A stretch of 64,000 bases of DNA. It comes from Actinomycetospora sp. NBRC 106375. Its GTDB lineage: Bacteria; Actinomycetota; Actinomycetes; Mycobacteriales; Pseudonocardiaceae. The translations under genes and the position numbers were made by a program. The first letter of the stretch is position 1; every line of letters begins with the position of its first letter. This document shows positions 41,688-49,437 of the stretch, one piece after another. The notes below the pieces were generated by a model, which worked only from the letters and a program-made list of their open reading frames with translations, ran no database searches and was not told the origin of the DNA. The stretch lies in assembly GCF_030269665.1 (NCBI RefSeq), contig NZ_BSTS01000007.1, positions 242,020 to 306,019 on the forward strand. The letters run 5' to 3'.

Positions 41688-43451
41688 ATGACGCGGGTGG
41701 CGTCCCTCTCCGGTGCGACCGGGTTCGCGCGCGCGGCGGCGGAGGCCGCGCCCGGGCGCCCGATGCTCGCGAGCGCCGGCGACGTGCCGCGCGGCGCGGG
41801 CTGGGCCTTCGAGTTCCTCTGGGACGGGCTGCGCTGCCTCGCGCACACCGACGACGACGGCCTGCGCCTGGTCACCGAGGCGGGCCGCGACGTCACCTCG
41901 CACTTCCCGGAGCTCGGTGTGGCGGCGCCGTGGACCGGCACGAGCGGGCTCGTGCTCGACGGCGTGGTCGTGGCCCTCGACGGCGTGGGCCGCCCCAGCG
42001 CGGGCAAGCTGCGCCGGCGCCACCGCGTGGCCAACCCCTCGGAGGTCCTGCAGGCCCAGGTCCCCGTGTCGTTCTACGTCTTCGACGTGCTCGAGGTCGC
42101 CGGCGCCTCGACGCGCCGGCTGCCGTACCGTCAGCGGCGCGAGCTGCTCGCCGAGCTCGACCTCTCCGGCAGCAAGGTGGTCATCCCTCCCTTCTTCATG
42201 GGCGTCGACGCCGACGCCGTGGTCGGCACCGCCCGGCGCTACGGGCTCGACGGCGTCGTCGCGAAGCGCCTCGAGTCGACCTACCAGGTCGGGCGGCGTT
42301 CGCGGAGCTGGATCGAGACGCCGGTCCGGCGCACTCAGGAGGTGGTCGTCGGCGGCTGGGTCCCGGCCCGCGGGCGGCCGGACACCGTCGGCGCGCTCCT
42401 CGTCGGCTTCCCCGGCGAGTCCGGGCTGCGCTACACCGGTCGGGTCGTCACCGGGGTGACGGCGGCGGCGCGCCGCGAGCTCGAGGACGTCCTCACGTCG
42501 CTGGAGCGCCCCGCGAGCCCGTTCGCCGCCGCGCTGCCCGAGGACGCGGGCGGGGCGCACTGGCTGACCCCGCGCCTCGTCGGCCAGGTCGAGCACCGCC
42601 GCTGGACGGCCACCGGCCTGCTCGAGCGCCCGACCTGGCGGGGCCTGCGCGCCGCGCACCCGGCGACGGTCGCCGCGCCGGTGCTCGCCGCGCCGGTGGT
42701 CGACACCGACATGGAGCTCGCCGACCTGGAGACCACCGAGGGCCCCGCGGCGTCCGCCGTCCGGCCGGCGCGGCCGGCGGTCGAGATCCCCGAGGTCCCC
42801 GAGATCGTCGCCACGCCGTCGCCCGAGGACGTCGAGGCGGCCCTGCGGTCGCGCTTCTCGGCCCACTTCGTGCACAACACGCTCACCGCGATCGCGTCGT
42901 ACGTGCGCACCGACCCGGGCCGGGCCCGGGAGCTGCTCACCGAGTTCGCGGACTTCACCCGCTACTCGTTCCGCTCCGGCGGCGAGCTGACGACGGTCGG
43001 TGACGAGCTGCTCAACGCCGAGCGCTACCTGACCCTCGAGCAGGCCCGGTTCGGGCAGCGGCTGCGGGCCGAGGTCGCGGTGGCGCCCGAGGTGCGCGGG
43101 GTGGCGGTCCCGCCGTTCGTCGTGGCGCCGCTGGTGGAGAACGCCGTGCGCCACGGCATCGAGCCGGTCCCCGGCGGCGGGTCGGTGAGCGTCTTCGCCG
43201 CCGGCTCCGGGTCCGACTGCGTGATCACCGTGTCCGACGACGGCGCCGGGATGGGGCCGGAGGCGACGCGCACGGCCTCGCAGGTGGACCGGCGTCACGG
43301 GGGGATCGCCGAGGTCTCCCGCCGGCTGCAGGCCGCGTTCGGGTCGCAGTGCGACGTCCACGTCGACACCCGGCCGGGCGTCGGCACGGCGGTGCGGCTG
43401 CGCATCCCTGCGGTCGTCGCCGCACCGCCGAGCCGGGTGCTGGTCGGGTAG
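41688..43451 (+). CDS. fusion of a catalytically dead ATP-dependent DNA ligase with a LytS-type histidine kinase
   Basis: 587 aa, no transmembrane segment. Residues ~20-330 match the nucleotidyltransferase and OB-fold domains of LigD/LigC ligases: SFYVFDVLEVAG, DGVVAKRLESTYQ, QEVVVGGWVPARG, GAHWLTPRLVGQVEHRRWT. Motif I is E42-F-L44-W-D46-G47-L-R49: the adenylated Lys is Leu. Motif V (WLKxK) reads WIETP. A short Pro-rich linker (~345-380) leads to a LytS/YehU-type kinase: H-box SAHFVHNTLTAIASY (His393), N-box PLVENAVRHG (Asn485), G1 SDDGAGM (517-522), late GIAEVSRRLQAAFG. ATG 41688 with GGGAGGTG upstream. No response regulator adjoins. It probably senses a nucleic-acid or nucleotide ligand through the ligase fold (inference). 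Confidence 0.9.
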   Translation: MTRVASLSGATGFARAAAEAAPGRPMLASAGDVPRGAGWAFEFLWDGLRCLAHTDDDGLRLVTEAGRDVTSHFPELGVAAPWTGTSGLVLDGVVVALDGVGRPSAGKLRRRHRVANPSEVLQAQVPVSFYVFDVLEVAGASTRRLPYRQRRELLAELDLSGSKVVIPPFFMGVDADAVVGTARRYGLDGVVAKRLESTYQVGRRSRSWIETPVRRTQEVVVGGWVPARGRPDTVGALLVGFPGESGLRYTGRVVTGVTAAARRELEDVLTSLERPASPFAAALPEDAGGAHWLTPRLVGQVEHRRWTATGLLERPTWRGLRAAHPATVAAPVLAAPVVDTDMELADLETTEGPAASAVRPARPAVEIPEVPEIVATPSPEDVEAALRSRFSAHFVHNTLTAIASYVRTDPGRARELLTEFADFTRYSFRSGGELTTVGDELLNAERYLTLEQARFGQRLRAEVAVAPEVRGVAVPPFVVAPLVENAVRHGIEPVPGGGSVSVFAAGSGSDCVITVSDDGAGMGPEATRTASQVDRRHGGIAEVSRRLQAAFGSQCDVHVDTRPGVGTAVRLRIPAVVAAPPSRVLVG

Positions 43452-43464
43452 GCGCTCCGGGCGC

Positions 43465-43725
43465 TCAGTCGTGCGTCACGGTGCAGCTCGCGTCGGGGGC
43501 CGCGTCGGTCGGGTCGAGGACGTCGGACAGGATCGGCACGCCCGCGTCCGTGCCGCACGCCTGGACCGGCAGCACGGTGAGGTCGTTGAGCAGGGAGACC
43601 CCGCCGTTGTTGTCGTTGTCGTCGGTGGGGGCCGGGTCGGCCTGGGCGAGCGGTGCCGCGGCGAGCAGGCCCGCGGCGGTCAGGGCGGCCGAGGCCGTCA
43701 GGGTGGCGGCGGCGCGTCGGAACAT
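43465..43725 (-). CDS. small secreted protein with two cysteines
   Basis: 86 aa. A clear signal peptide (MFRRAAATLTASAALTAAGL, then LAAAPLAQA, cut before DPAP) leaves a mature peptide of about 57 residues, rich in Asp and Asn. Two Cys (VQACGTD... and ...ASCTV, 26 apart) could form one disulfide. The length, export and Cys pair recall chaplin-like surface proteins, but the sequence match is weak. GAGGAG precedes the ATG. It is convergent with the pseudo-ligase kinase. Confidence 0.75.
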   Translation of the reverse strand: MFRRAAATLTASAALTAAGLLAAAPLAQADPAPTDDNDNNGGVSLLNDLTVLPVQACGTDAGVPILSDVLDPTDAAPDASCTVTHD

Positions 43726-43945
43726 GCGGGTCTCCTCGTCCAAGGGTGAATGAGATCGACCGTTCGGCGCATCGTTAGCTGCGACAAGCGGTCGGTGGGG
43801 ACTCAACCCGTCGCCCTGGTGTCGGGCAATCGGTGCGACGAAGGGCCACCGGAAAGCGTGGCGGTCGGTTCGACGGGTCCAGCGGTGGGCAACGCGCGGC
43901 GAGCGAGCGTTGTATCGCGACGAACGGTCCGGAGGGCGGTGCGGC

Positions 43946-44725
43946 GTGCAGGTCCTGGCGGTGGACTGGTCCGGTGACGGGCGGGCGGCGCACCGGCGCA
44001 TCCGGGTCGCGTCGGCGGCGCCCGGGCGGCTGCTCGCGGTCCACGGCGGTCTCGACCGCGCCGCCGTCGCCGACCTGCTCCTGGCCCGCGCCGCCGACGG
44101 GCCGCTGGTCGCGGGTCTCGACTTCTCGTTCGCCCTGCCGGCCTGGTTCCCCCGCGAGCACGGGTGCGCCGACGTCGATGCGCTCTGGTCCCTCGTCGAG
44201 CGGGAGGGCGAGGCGTGGCTGCGCGCCTGCCGCCCGCCGTTCTGGGGGCGCGGCCCGACGCCGCAGCCGCCCCTCGACCCGGCCCGTCCGCGCTACCGCG
44301 CCACCGAGGAGGCCGCCCGCGCCGACGGGTTCGACCCGCGCTCGACCTTCCAGATCGGTGGCGCGGGCGCGGTCGGCACCGGCTCGCTGCGCGGCATGCC
44401 CCACCTCGCCCGTCTCCGGGCGCACGGCGTCGCGGTGTGGCCGTTCGACGACGCCGGTCCGGCCACCCTCGTGGAGATCTACCCGCGCGTGCACACGGGG
44501 CCGGTGGTGAAGCGCTCCGCCGAGGCCCGCCGCGCGCTCGCGGCCGGCGACCCGCGCGTCCCGGCGGCGCTCGTCGAGGACGTCGTCGCCACCGAGGACG
44601 CGTTCGACGCCGCCCTGTCCGCGCTCGCCATGGCCGAGCACCTCGAGGAGCTCGCCGCCCTGCGGCGCGCCCCGGACGGCAGCCCCGAGGCGATCGAGGG
44701 CGCGCTGTGGCGTCCGGTCCGGTGA
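43946..44725 (+). CDS. DUF429 domain-containing protein
   Basis: 259 aa. It begins VQVLAVDWSGDG, then AGLDFSFALPAWF, TFQIGGAGAVGTGSLRGMP and ATLVEIYPRVHTG, all typical of the DUF429 family, which has an RNase-H-like fold with conserved acidic residues. Function is unknown; a nuclease role has been suggested from fold only. GTG 43946 is chosen, with GGAGG 10 nt upstream; the frame extends to 43910 without support. Confidence 0.82.
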   Translation: MQVLAVDWSGDGRAAHRRIRVASAAPGRLLAVHGGLDRAAVADLLLARAADGPLVAGLDFSFALPAWFPREHGCADVDALWSLVEREGEAWLRACRPPFWGRGPTPQPPLDPARPRYRATEEAARADGFDPRSTFQIGGAGAVGTGSLRGMPHLARLRAHGVAVWPFDDAGPATLVEIYPRVHTGPVVKRSAEARRALAAGDPRVPAALVEDVVATEDAFDAALSALAMAEHLEELAALRRAPDGSPEAIEGALWRPVR

Positions 44726-44746
44726 CCCGTCGGGCCCGCTGACCCG

Positions 44747-45037
44747 TCAGGACCGGGATCGGGGCGCTGGGGCGTCCCGGAAGGCCTCCCGCACGGCCCG
44801 GCGCGGATCCGCCGACCGGATCTCCGCCAGTGGCTCGCGCAGTTCGTCGAGCTGCCGGCGGACCTCGGCGAGATCGGCGGCGGAGTCCATCTGCTCCCGC
44901 GCCGTCGCCGCGTACTCCTTGACCCGCGTGGCCACGCGCGCCAACCCGCGGATCGCCGAGGGGAGGCGCTCCGGGCCGATCACGAAGAAGCCGACGAGGG
45001 CGAGCAGCACCAGCTCACCCATGCTCATGTTCAGCAC
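44747..45037 (-). CDS. tatB: Sec-independent protein translocase TatB
   Basis: 96 aa. MGELVLLALVGFFVIGPERL is the hallmark TatA/B membrane helix, hinge Gly-Pro and start of the amphipathic helix (PSAIRGLARVATRVKEYA), followed by a coiled segment. The Glu after Met-Gly is typical for TatB. The GTG start (45035-45037) overlaps the tatC stop by 7 nt, so translation is coupled. In most actinobacteria tatB is unlinked to tatAC; here all three form one cluster behind a Tat substrate. Confidence 0.88.
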   Translation of the reverse strand: MLNMSMGELVLLALVGFFVIGPERLPSAIRGLARVATRVKEYAATAREQMDSAADLAEVRRQLDELREPLAEIRSADPRRAVREAFRDAPAPRSRS

Positions 45038-45945
45038 GATGTGCCACCTTCCGTCGCGAGCGGCGACGCCGGATCGGTCAGGGGCGAGGGGGTGTCGTCG
45101 TCGAGGTCCTCCCAGCCCGGGTCCCGACGCGCCCGACGGCGGTCGTGCAGGCGGCAGACCTGCATGGCCGCCTCGAGCAGGACGGAGAGCGCCGCGCCGA
45201 GCACGGCCATCGAGATCGGGTCGCCGCCGGGCGTCGCGACCCCGGCGAACAGGAAGGCGCCGAAGATGATCCCCCGCCGCCAGCGCGCGAGCCGCCGGTA
45301 CGAGACGGCCCCGACGCGGTTCAGCATGATCACGACGAGCGGGGTCAGGAAGGCCACGCCGAACACGACCATCAGCGAGAGCACGAGCGAGTAGTACTCC
45401 TCGCCCCGCAGGGCGGTGGCCTGGACGCTGTTGCCGATCGTCAGCAGGAAGCCCAGCGCCTGGCCGACCACCAGGAAGGCCAGCACGGCGCCGCCGGCGA
45501 ACAGGGCCGACGCCGCCCCGATGAAGGCGGCGGCGCCGCGGCGCTCCGGGCGCCGTAGCCCCGGGGTCACGAACATCCAGAGCTGCCCGAGCCATCCCGG
45601 CGCGGAGAGCACCACGCCGGCGGTCAGCGCGACCTTGACCCGGAGCAGGAACTGGTCGAACGGACCGGTCGCGAGGAGCCGGCAGTCCGTGCCGTTGAGT
45701 CCGGAGCGGGCGGTGGAGGGCAGCGAGCAGTAGGGCTCGATGAGCAGCGACCCGAGGCTGGGCACGCCCGCGATCCGGTTCTCGTACCAGACGAAGCCGG
45801 CGATCGTGCCGACCGCGACGGCCACGAGCGCCCAGGCCAGACGGCGACGCAGCTCGAGCAGGTGGTCGAGGACCGACATCGTCGCCTCGGGGTCGCGACG
45901 CCGTCCGGGCCACCACCGGGGCCGCCGGCGCTTCTGCGTCGGCAC
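45031..45945 (-). CDS. tatC: Sec-independent protein translocase TatC
   Basis: 304 aa. The N-terminus has SVLDHLLELRRRLAWALVA, with the conserved Glu/Leu-Arg-x-Arg segment that binds twin-arginine signals. Six membrane helices follow. FDQFLLRVKVALTAGVVLSA and GVAFLTPLVVIMLNRVG match TatC, and PGGDPISMAVLG carries the conserved Asp-Pro. GTG 45943-45945 lies 3 nt after the tatA stop. The C-terminal tail is charged and cytoplasmic. Confidence 0.93.
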   Translation of the reverse strand: MPTQKRRRPRWWPGRRRDPEATMSVLDHLLELRRRLAWALVAVAVGTIAGFVWYENRIAGVPSLGSLLIEPYCSLPSTARSGLNGTDCRLLATGPFDQFLLRVKVALTAGVVLSAPGWLGQLWMFVTPGLRRPERRGAAAFIGAASALFAGGAVLAFLVVGQALGFLLTIGNSVQATALRGEEYYSLVLSLMVVFGVAFLTPLVVIMLNRVGAVSYRRLARWRRGIIFGAFLFAGVATPGGDPISMAVLGAALSVLLEAAMQVCRLHDRRRARRDPGWEDLDDDTPSPLTDPASPLATEGGTSC

Positions 45946-45948
45946 GTG

Positions 45949-46218
45949 TCAGGCCCGGGAACCGGGCGCGGTGCCCGCCGAGGGCTCGAGGTCCTCGGTC
46001 CGGGTGGGGGTCGCCGCGCCGGGGGCGGGCGTCACGGCGGGCGTCGGCTCCGGCGGGGCGTCCTTCCCGTCCTCCGACAGCGCCGCCGTCTCGGCCTTGA
46101 AGATGCGCAGCGAGCGCCCGATGCCGCGGGCGGCGTCGGGCATGCGCTTCGCGCCGAACAGCAGCAGGACGACCACGAGGATGATCACCCAGTGGGAGGG
46201 GCTCAGTGCTCCGGTCAT
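45949..46218 (-). CDS. tatA: Sec-independent protein translocase TatA
   Basis: 89 aa. One membrane helix (HWVIILVVVLLLFGAKRMPD) with the FGAK hinge, then the amphipathic helix ARGIGRSLRIFKAET and a Pro/Thr/Ala-rich tail. The FGAKRMPD segment is diagnostic for TatA. It lies 43 nt after the iron-sulfur subunit gene and 3 nt before tatC, in one apparent transcript: molybdoenzyme-tatA-tatC-tatB. Confidence 0.92.
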   Translation of the reverse strand: MTGALSPSHWVIILVVVLLLFGAKRMPDAARGIGRSLRIFKAETAALSEDGKDAPPEPTPAVTPAPGAATPTRTEDLEPSAGTAPGSRA

Positions 46219-46261
46219 GACGGTTCCCTTCGACGGTGGGGTGGTGGGTGCGACGGCGGGC

Positions 46262-46738
46262 TCACATGTTCGCGGCGCCCTGCTTGATCGCCTCGCGGAT
46301 GCGGGAGTAGGTGCCGCAGGCACACATGTTGCGGATCCCGTCGATGTCGTCGTCGGTGATCGCTCCGCCGTCGGCCTTGACCTTCTTCACCAGGTCGACG
46401 GCGGCCATGATCTGGCCGGGCTGGCAGTAGCCGCACTGCGGCACGTCCCGGTCGATCCACGCCTCCTGCATCGGGTGGAGGTCGGCGCCGACGGTCTCCG
46501 GCAGCCCCTCGATCGTGGTGATCTCGTCGGTGGGCCGGATCTGCCCCACCGGCACGGAGCAGGGGTTGAACGCGCGGCCGTTGATGTGGCTGGTGCAGGC
46601 CTTGCAGACGTTGATGCCGCAGCCGTACTTGGGGCCGGTGATCTTGAGGAGGTCGCGCAGGACCCAGAGCAGGCGCACGTCGTCCTCGACGTCGACCGTC
46701 ACGGGACGGCCGTTGACCTTGAAGGTGTGGGGAGGCAC
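46262..46738 (-). CDS. (2Fe-2S)-binding subunit of a molybdenum hydroxylase
   Basis: 158 aa. The plant-type ferredoxin cluster is KYGCGINVCKACTSHINGR with a later PCSV Cys. The second, helical cluster domain has QCGYCQPGQIMAAVDLV and NMCACGTYSRIREAI. This is the small subunit of two-subunit enzymes such as isoquinoline 1-oxidoreductase (IorA) that lack a FAD subunit. GTG 46736-46738 begins 11 nt after the large subunit. It has no signal, so it must be exported by hitch-hiking on the Tat-targeted large subunit. Confidence 0.93.
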   Translation of the reverse strand: MPPHTFKVNGRPVTVDVEDDVRLLWVLRDLLKITGPKYGCGINVCKACTSHINGRAFNPCSVPVGQIRPTDEITTIEGLPETVGADLHPMQEAWIDRDVPQCGYCQPGQIMAAVDLVKKVKADGGAITDDDIDGIRNMCACGTYSRIREAIKQGAANM

Positions 46739-46749
46739 GGGGTGGGCTC

Positions 46750-49221
46750 CTAGCTCGCGGGGTTGAAGACCGGGCCGGCCGCGGACGGCGTCGGGTACGA
46801 CGTCAGGCCGTCCTCGGGCGACGGGGGCAGCGGCGGCACGAACGGCTTGACCCGGAACGGCACGTCCTTGGTGTGGCCGATCGGGAAGCTCGTCGGCGTG
46901 GTGCCCGTGGCGCGGGCGTAGGCACAGGCGACGGCGGCCACGGAGACGCCGACGCCGAGCTCGCCGGCGCCGCCCGGACGCTCCCCGGTCGCCGGCATGA
47001 CGTGCACGTCCAGCTCCGGCGGCGAGTTCCAGTGGCGGGTGTAGCGGTAGTCGTCCCAGCTGCCCTCGAGGAAGTTGCCGTCGCGCAGGTGCAGGCTCCC
47101 GGTGAAGACGTGGGCGATCCCGGTCATCACCCCGCCCTCCATCTGCGCCTTGAGGCCGAGCGGGTTGATCGGGAGCCCGACGTCGACGGCGACGGTCACC
47201 TTCCGCACGCGGGGCCCCGTGGTGGCTCCGCGGATGTCGCGGTTCGCCGTCGCCGGACGCGTGTCGACCTCGGCGAGCACGGCGACCGTGCCCTTGTACT
47301 CGTTGTGCACGGCGACGCCCTGGGCCACGCCCTCGGGCAGGTCGCGGCCCCAGTCGCCCTCGTCGCGGACCTTCTCGAGCACGGCCTTCGCGCGGTCGCT
47401 CTCGAGGCGGTCCAGCCGGAAGTCGAGCGGGTCCTCGTCGAGCTTCGCGGCGAGGAGGTCGATCATGAGCTCCTGGGCGGGCCGCACGTCCATGTTGTTG
47501 AGGTTCCGCGAGCTCCCGGTGGCGAACTTGTCGAAGTCGAAGATCTCGTTGTAGCCGAGCGCGACCGCACCGACGTCGTAGGGGACGCTCGCCGTGAGCA
47601 GGAAGACGGTCTGCGAGAGGGTCAGCTCGTTGGCGAAGGGCAGCTTGGCGGCCTGCGAGGAGATCATGTCGCCGAAGGCCTCGGTGTAGTCGGTCGCGAC
47701 GCTCGTGTGGCGCTGCTCGAAGCTCACGACCTGCTTCGCGCCCGGGCTGTAGGTGGCGCGCAGACGCGAGATGCACATCGGGTGGACGCGGCCCACGCGG
47801 CACTCGTCGGCCCGGTGCCACATCAGCTTGACGGGCTTGCCGACCTCCTTGGACACGCGGGCCGCCTCGAGGGGCGCGTCGTTGAAGAGACGCCGGCCGA
47901 AGGCCCCGCCGCCGCGGGTGACGTGCACCGTGACCTGGCCGGTCGTCAGGTCCAGCTCGCGCGCGAGCTGGTCCTGGGTGTTGATCGGGATCTGGCTCGG
48001 CGTCCAGACCTCGGCGCTGTCGGAGCGCACGTCGGCCACCGCGACGTTGGGCTCCATCGCGGAGTTGCTGCGCCAGTGGAAGACGAACTCCTGCTCGACG
48101 GCCTCGACGGGGCCCACGTTCCCGAGCCCTTCGGTGGCGAGCGGGATCTGCCCGCCGACCTGGTCGAGGGGCGTCGGCGACGGGAGGTTCACCGGTGCCG
48201 GGGACGCGCGCAGCTGCCGCAGGATCGACTCGTCCGACTCGCCGTCGGCGTTGCCACCGCCCCACGTGATGTCCAGGGCGTTGATCGCGTCGATGCACTG
48301 CCCGAAGGTCCGGGCGCACACCGCGACGCCCGAGGACGTGGTCCCCCGGCCCGGCGCGGCGTCGGTGGAGATCTCCACGACGTCGGTGACGCCCGGCATC
48401 GAGCGCACCTGGTCCTCGTTGTTGATCGACTCGACCGTGCCCTTGATCGTCGGCGGCCGCGCGATCATGGTCGGCACCGCGCCGGGGACGTCGATGTCCA
48501 TCGTGTAGTTCTTCTTGCCGGTGACCGCGGCACGGACGTCGTCGCGACGCTGCGGGGTGCCGATGACCGTGAAGTCGTCGGGGCCCTTCAGCTCGGTGAG
48601 CGCCTCCCGGGTCTCGGAGTTGGCCGCGGCGGTGGCGAGCTGCGCGAACGGGATGCTCGACCCGGCCTCGGAGACCACCTTGCCCCCGGTGGTCCGCAGA
48701 TTCGTGGCCTCGTCACCGAGGAGGGTCGACGCCGCCTCGAGCAGCCGGCCACGGGCCAGGGCGGCCGCGACGCGGATCGGCGTGTAGATCGAGATGACGG
48801 TGGACGAACCCTGGGTCTGCTGGTTGAACAGCAGCTCCGGGCGGGCGTCGGCCAGCGTGACGTTCACGTCGGAGACGGGGATGCCCATCTCCTCGGCGAT
48901 GAGCATCGCGGCCATCGTCGTGATGCCCTGGCCGCTCTCGGCGCGCGGCATGGAGAACGAGACGGTGCCGTCCCTCTCGAGCACCACGGTGATGAGGTTC
49001 GCGGTCGGCCGCGTGGAGTCGGCCAGGAGATCGGACAGGTCGTAGACCTCGGAGACCTCCGGGGCGGGGGACGGCAGGGCCTCGGCCTCGAGCACCGAGT
49101 CGGCGGTGAGCTTCACCCCGACAGCCAGCGTCGGAGCGGCGAGCAGGTACCCGAGGAACTGGCGACGGCTGGTTCCGGGGAAGCGCGGCGGCCGGGGTGC
49201 AACGCGGTGCTGAGCCGGCAT
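46750..49221 (-). CDS. Tat-exported molybdopterin-binding subunit, xanthine dehydrogenase/IorB family
   Basis: 823 aa. A twin-arginine signal is at residues ~18-40 (TSRRQFLGYLLAAPTLAVGV). The body matches the large subunit of periplasmic aldehyde/isoquinoline oxidoreductases: SFSMPRAESGQGITTMAAML, NQQTQGSSTVIS, VTRGGGAFGRRLF, and the active-site Glu in PGGAGELGVGVS. It needs molybdopterin cytosine dinucleotide and passes electrons to the 2Fe-2S subunit, then probably to a membrane cytochrome that is not encoded here. ATG 49219-49221 with AAAGGA upstream. A dedicated tat cluster follows. Confidence 0.92.
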   Translation of the reverse strand: MPAQHRVAPRPPRFPGTSRRQFLGYLLAAPTLAVGVKLTADSVLEAEALPSPAPEVSEVYDLSDLLADSTRPTANLITVVLERDGTVSFSMPRAESGQGITTMAAMLIAEEMGIPVSDVNVTLADARPELLFNQQTQGSSTVISIYTPIRVAAALARGRLLEAASTLLGDEATNLRTTGGKVVSEAGSSIPFAQLATAAANSETREALTELKGPDDFTVIGTPQRRDDVRAAVTGKKNYTMDIDVPGAVPTMIARPPTIKGTVESINNEDQVRSMPGVTDVVEISTDAAPGRGTTSSGVAVCARTFGQCIDAINALDITWGGGNADGESDESILRQLRASPAPVNLPSPTPLDQVGGQIPLATEGLGNVGPVEAVEQEFVFHWRSNSAMEPNVAVADVRSDSAEVWTPSQIPINTQDQLARELDLTTGQVTVHVTRGGGAFGRRLFNDAPLEAARVSKEVGKPVKLMWHRADECRVGRVHPMCISRLRATYSPGAKQVVSFEQRHTSVATDYTEAFGDMISSQAAKLPFANELTLSQTVFLLTASVPYDVGAVALGYNEIFDFDKFATGSSRNLNNMDVRPAQELMIDLLAAKLDEDPLDFRLDRLESDRAKAVLEKVRDEGDWGRDLPEGVAQGVAVHNEYKGTVAVLAEVDTRPATANRDIRGATTGPRVRKVTVAVDVGLPINPLGLKAQMEGGVMTGIAHVFTGSLHLRDGNFLEGSWDDYRYTRHWNSPPELDVHVMPATGERPGGAGELGVGVSVAAVACAYARATGTTPTSFPIGHTKDVPFRVKPFVPPLPPSPEDGLTSYPTPSAAGPVFNPAS

Positions 49222-49437
49222 GACGTCCTTTCGGGCGCTCCGAAGAGGCCGAATGTCGTAGTAACGAGAAGCTAGGACCTCCAACGATCAGGTCACGGAC
49301 TGGTAACGGGTCGCTGTCAAGATCATTAAACTGTGTCGCCGACGAAGTTCGACCGCGCCCGTATGGTCGCCGTCACCCGCCCACGGACGGCGCGCGATCG
49401 GGGGCAGGATGTAGGCCGGGGGCGGGAGGGAGCGCGC

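Noticed and set aside
46873..49275. An 800-codon plus-strand frame opposite the molybdoenzyme subunit
   Set aside because: Composition is that of an antisense shadow (Arg/Gly/Asp/His-rich) and the minus strand has a full Tat signal and enzyme motifs.
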